From Thermodesulfobacteriota bacterium (GTDB taxonomy: Bacteria > Desulfobacterota > Desulfomonilia > Desulfomonilales > Desulfomonilaceae): DNA of 7,485 nucleotides. Made by a program: the position numbers and the translations under genes. Positions 6,482 to 7,485 of the stretch are shown here, in pieces; the first letter of the stretch is position 1, and each line of letters opens with the position of its first letter. A model generated the notes under the pieces. That model was given only the letters and a program-made list of their open reading frames with translations, was not told where the DNA came from and searched no databases. The stretch is taken from contig JAUPKT010000079.1 of the NCBI GenBank assembly GCA_030837305.1, positions 1 through 7,485 of the forward strand, read 5' to 3'.

Positions 6482-7336
6482 CTACCTGGAGCTTCCGGCG
6501 CTCTCCGGGAATCGCCCTATTTCGAAGCCACGGAAAGCCAACCGGTCTGTCCGACAAGCATCAATACACTTGCCGCAATTGACGCAAAGGAGATTCCCGG
6601 CTTCTCGATATGGCGCCAGACCCATGGGACACACGTCGAGACAGAAACTTTCACGGCAACAGGGTCCCGAGATCTGCTTCGCAGAACACACAACGCGAAG
6701 CCCGACGGATGTACGAAAAAGAGCGCTCACGGCACCGGTTGGACAAAACAGTCTACACCACATTTTAGGAAAAATTGTCATCTGAAGGGCCAGGATAACA
6801 ATGAGCAGGCCAAATTCTATGGAAACAGCTCTCTCTTTTATGAGCATCATAGCTTCAGTACTGAGAATGCCGGGTGTATGAACGTAATTTAGCAGGGGCA
6901 CAGCCATGGCTCCTGCCAAGGCCGTTCCTGCCGTCAGAAATCCGTATCGGGTTACATTGGCAGTAAGAGAGTTTTTCACAGGAACCTGCGGCTTGAACAG
7001 CCACTGCAATCGCTTGCGACCAAGTATGCCTCTCAAAGAATCCGCTCCCTCGGCCAGCAAAAGAAACGGACAACACCAGCCACACCAGACTCTGCCAAAC
7101 AACATCAAAACTATTACCGGGAATAACGCCGCGGTCAAAAGCGTGATGCTTACTTCACCGGCAGCGAATATCGCTTGCAGAATAACAGCCGGATCCGCCA
7201 CTCCTAACCCACCGAAGTTTAAAGCATAAAAAGTGCCTGTTATTGCGTATATCTCGTAGCTGTTCAAAAGAGGGATGAAAAACATGAACCCCAACACCAT
7301 GAATTGTGAAATCCGCCGATAAGGGGAATACGTCAT
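6482..7336 (-). CDS. NapH-like membrane 4Fe-4S polyferredoxin
   Basis: This 284-residue integral membrane protein belongs to the NapH/CcoG-like group that passes electrons between the quinone pool or a periplasmic partner and cytoplasmic or membrane redox centres. Hydrophobic segments are seen near residues 12-30, 50-80, 133-150 and 172-190. Two CxxxCP-type membrane motifs, WCGWCCP (84-90) and CRLFCP (194-199), are characteristic. The C-terminal soluble part has a classical CxxCxxCxxxC cluster (C251, C254, C257, C261). Before it, C217, C226, C227, C232 and C236 could serve a second cluster, with unusual spacing. The ATG at 7336 has AGGGG seven bases upstream; a TTG two codons earlier lies too close to it. 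The ATG overlaps the stop of the preceding gene (ATGA), which implies translational coupling and a shared complex or pathway. The electron donor and acceptor cannot be told from the window, so I do not call it napH. Confidence 0.88.
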   Translation of the reverse strand: MTYSPYRRISQFMVLGFMFFIPLLNSYEIYAITGTFYALNFGGLGVADPAVILQAIFAAGEVSITLLTAALFPVIVLMLFGRVWCGWCCPFLLLAEGADSLRGILGRKRLQWLFKPQVPVKNSLTANVTRYGFLTAGTALAGAMAVPLLNYVHTPGILSTEAMMLIKERAVSIEFGLLIVILALQMTIFPKMWCRLFCPTGAVSALFRTSVGLRVVCSAKQISGPCCRESFCLDVCPMGLAPYREAGNLLCVNCGKCIDACRTDRLAFRGFEIGRFPESAGSSR

Positions 7337-7485
7337 TCCCAATCCCCTGTTGACTTGGGTTTCTCGTATGGGAACTCGAACGCCGGTTCTCTCCCAAATG
7401 TATCAATCTTATACTTCCGGTCGAGAAGGTTTTCCCCCGTTAAAGGCTTCTTTGGACTTTCGATGCGCTCGGACTGACTCACATC
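7333..7485 (-). CDS. C-terminal end of a gene coupled to the polyferredoxin gene
   Basis: The minus strand is open from the window edge for 50 codons and ends in TGA at 7335-7333. That stop overlaps the ATG of the polyferredoxin gene in the arrangement ATGA. The peptide is hydrophilic and charged, with no cysteines and no hydrophobic segment (for example ENLLDRKYKIDTFGREPAFE and KPKSTGDWE at the end), so it looks like a soluble tail. I cannot name the protein; everything before the last 50 residues is outside the window. The precise stop/start overlap and a ribosome-binding site inside its last codons are the reasons to believe it. By position it is the likely partner of the polyferredoxin. 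Confidence 0.7.
   Translation of the reverse strand, partial: DVSQSERIESPKKPLTGENLLDRKYKIDTFGREPAFEFPYEKPKSTGDWE

Noticed and set aside
6461..6892. 143-codon plus-strand frame downstream of glgP
   Set aside because: It is antisense to the well-supported polyferredoxin gene and its product looks random.

Overview
This is a 7.5-kb chromosomal window with the look of an anaerobic, possibly sulfate-reducing or syntrophic, Desulfobacterota-type bacterium. The clues are mixed base composition near 50% GC, an unlinked thiolase of the type seen in anaerobic acyl-CoA metabolism, a NapH-like membrane polyferredoxin and an orphan receiver protein. This taxonomic guess is inference; the window holds no rRNA or other marker.

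Layout from left to right. Bases 1-771 (minus strand) are dapF, intact but running off the left edge so that only the last ~15-20 residues are missing. A divergent gap holds a near-consensus sigma70-type promoter pointing right, followed by a short two-helix membrane protein (967-1182, plus). Bases 1183-1547 carry no convincing gene but contain a strong intrinsic terminator for the minus-strand thiolase (1548-2777). Upstream of the thiolase lies a 171-bp gap with a 14-bp perfect palindrome and a GC hairpin, then a minus-strand response regulator (2949-3470) without a recognised output domain. A ~420-bp AT-richer divergent gap separates it from a plus-strand alpha-glucan phosphorylase of the DUF3417 type (3890-6445). 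This gene converges, with a 36-bp gap, on a minus-strand NapH-like 4Fe-4S membrane protein (6482-7336). The start of that gene overlaps by ATGA the stop of an upstream gene, of which only the last 50 codons are present (7333-7485).

The genes do not form one pathway. They cover lysine/peptidoglycan precursor synthesis (DapF), acyl-CoA metabolism (thiolase), signalling (receiver protein), glycogen breakdown (GlgP) and membrane electron transfer (NapH-like protein plus its coupled upstream gene). Only the last two look like an operon. I see no mobile element, CRISPR array, tRNA or rRNA, and no clear undescribed system. The most interesting items are the atypical thiolase active-site loop, the orphan receiver with a C-terminal extension, the unannotated coupled gene end at the right edge, and the palindrome upstream of the thiolase.
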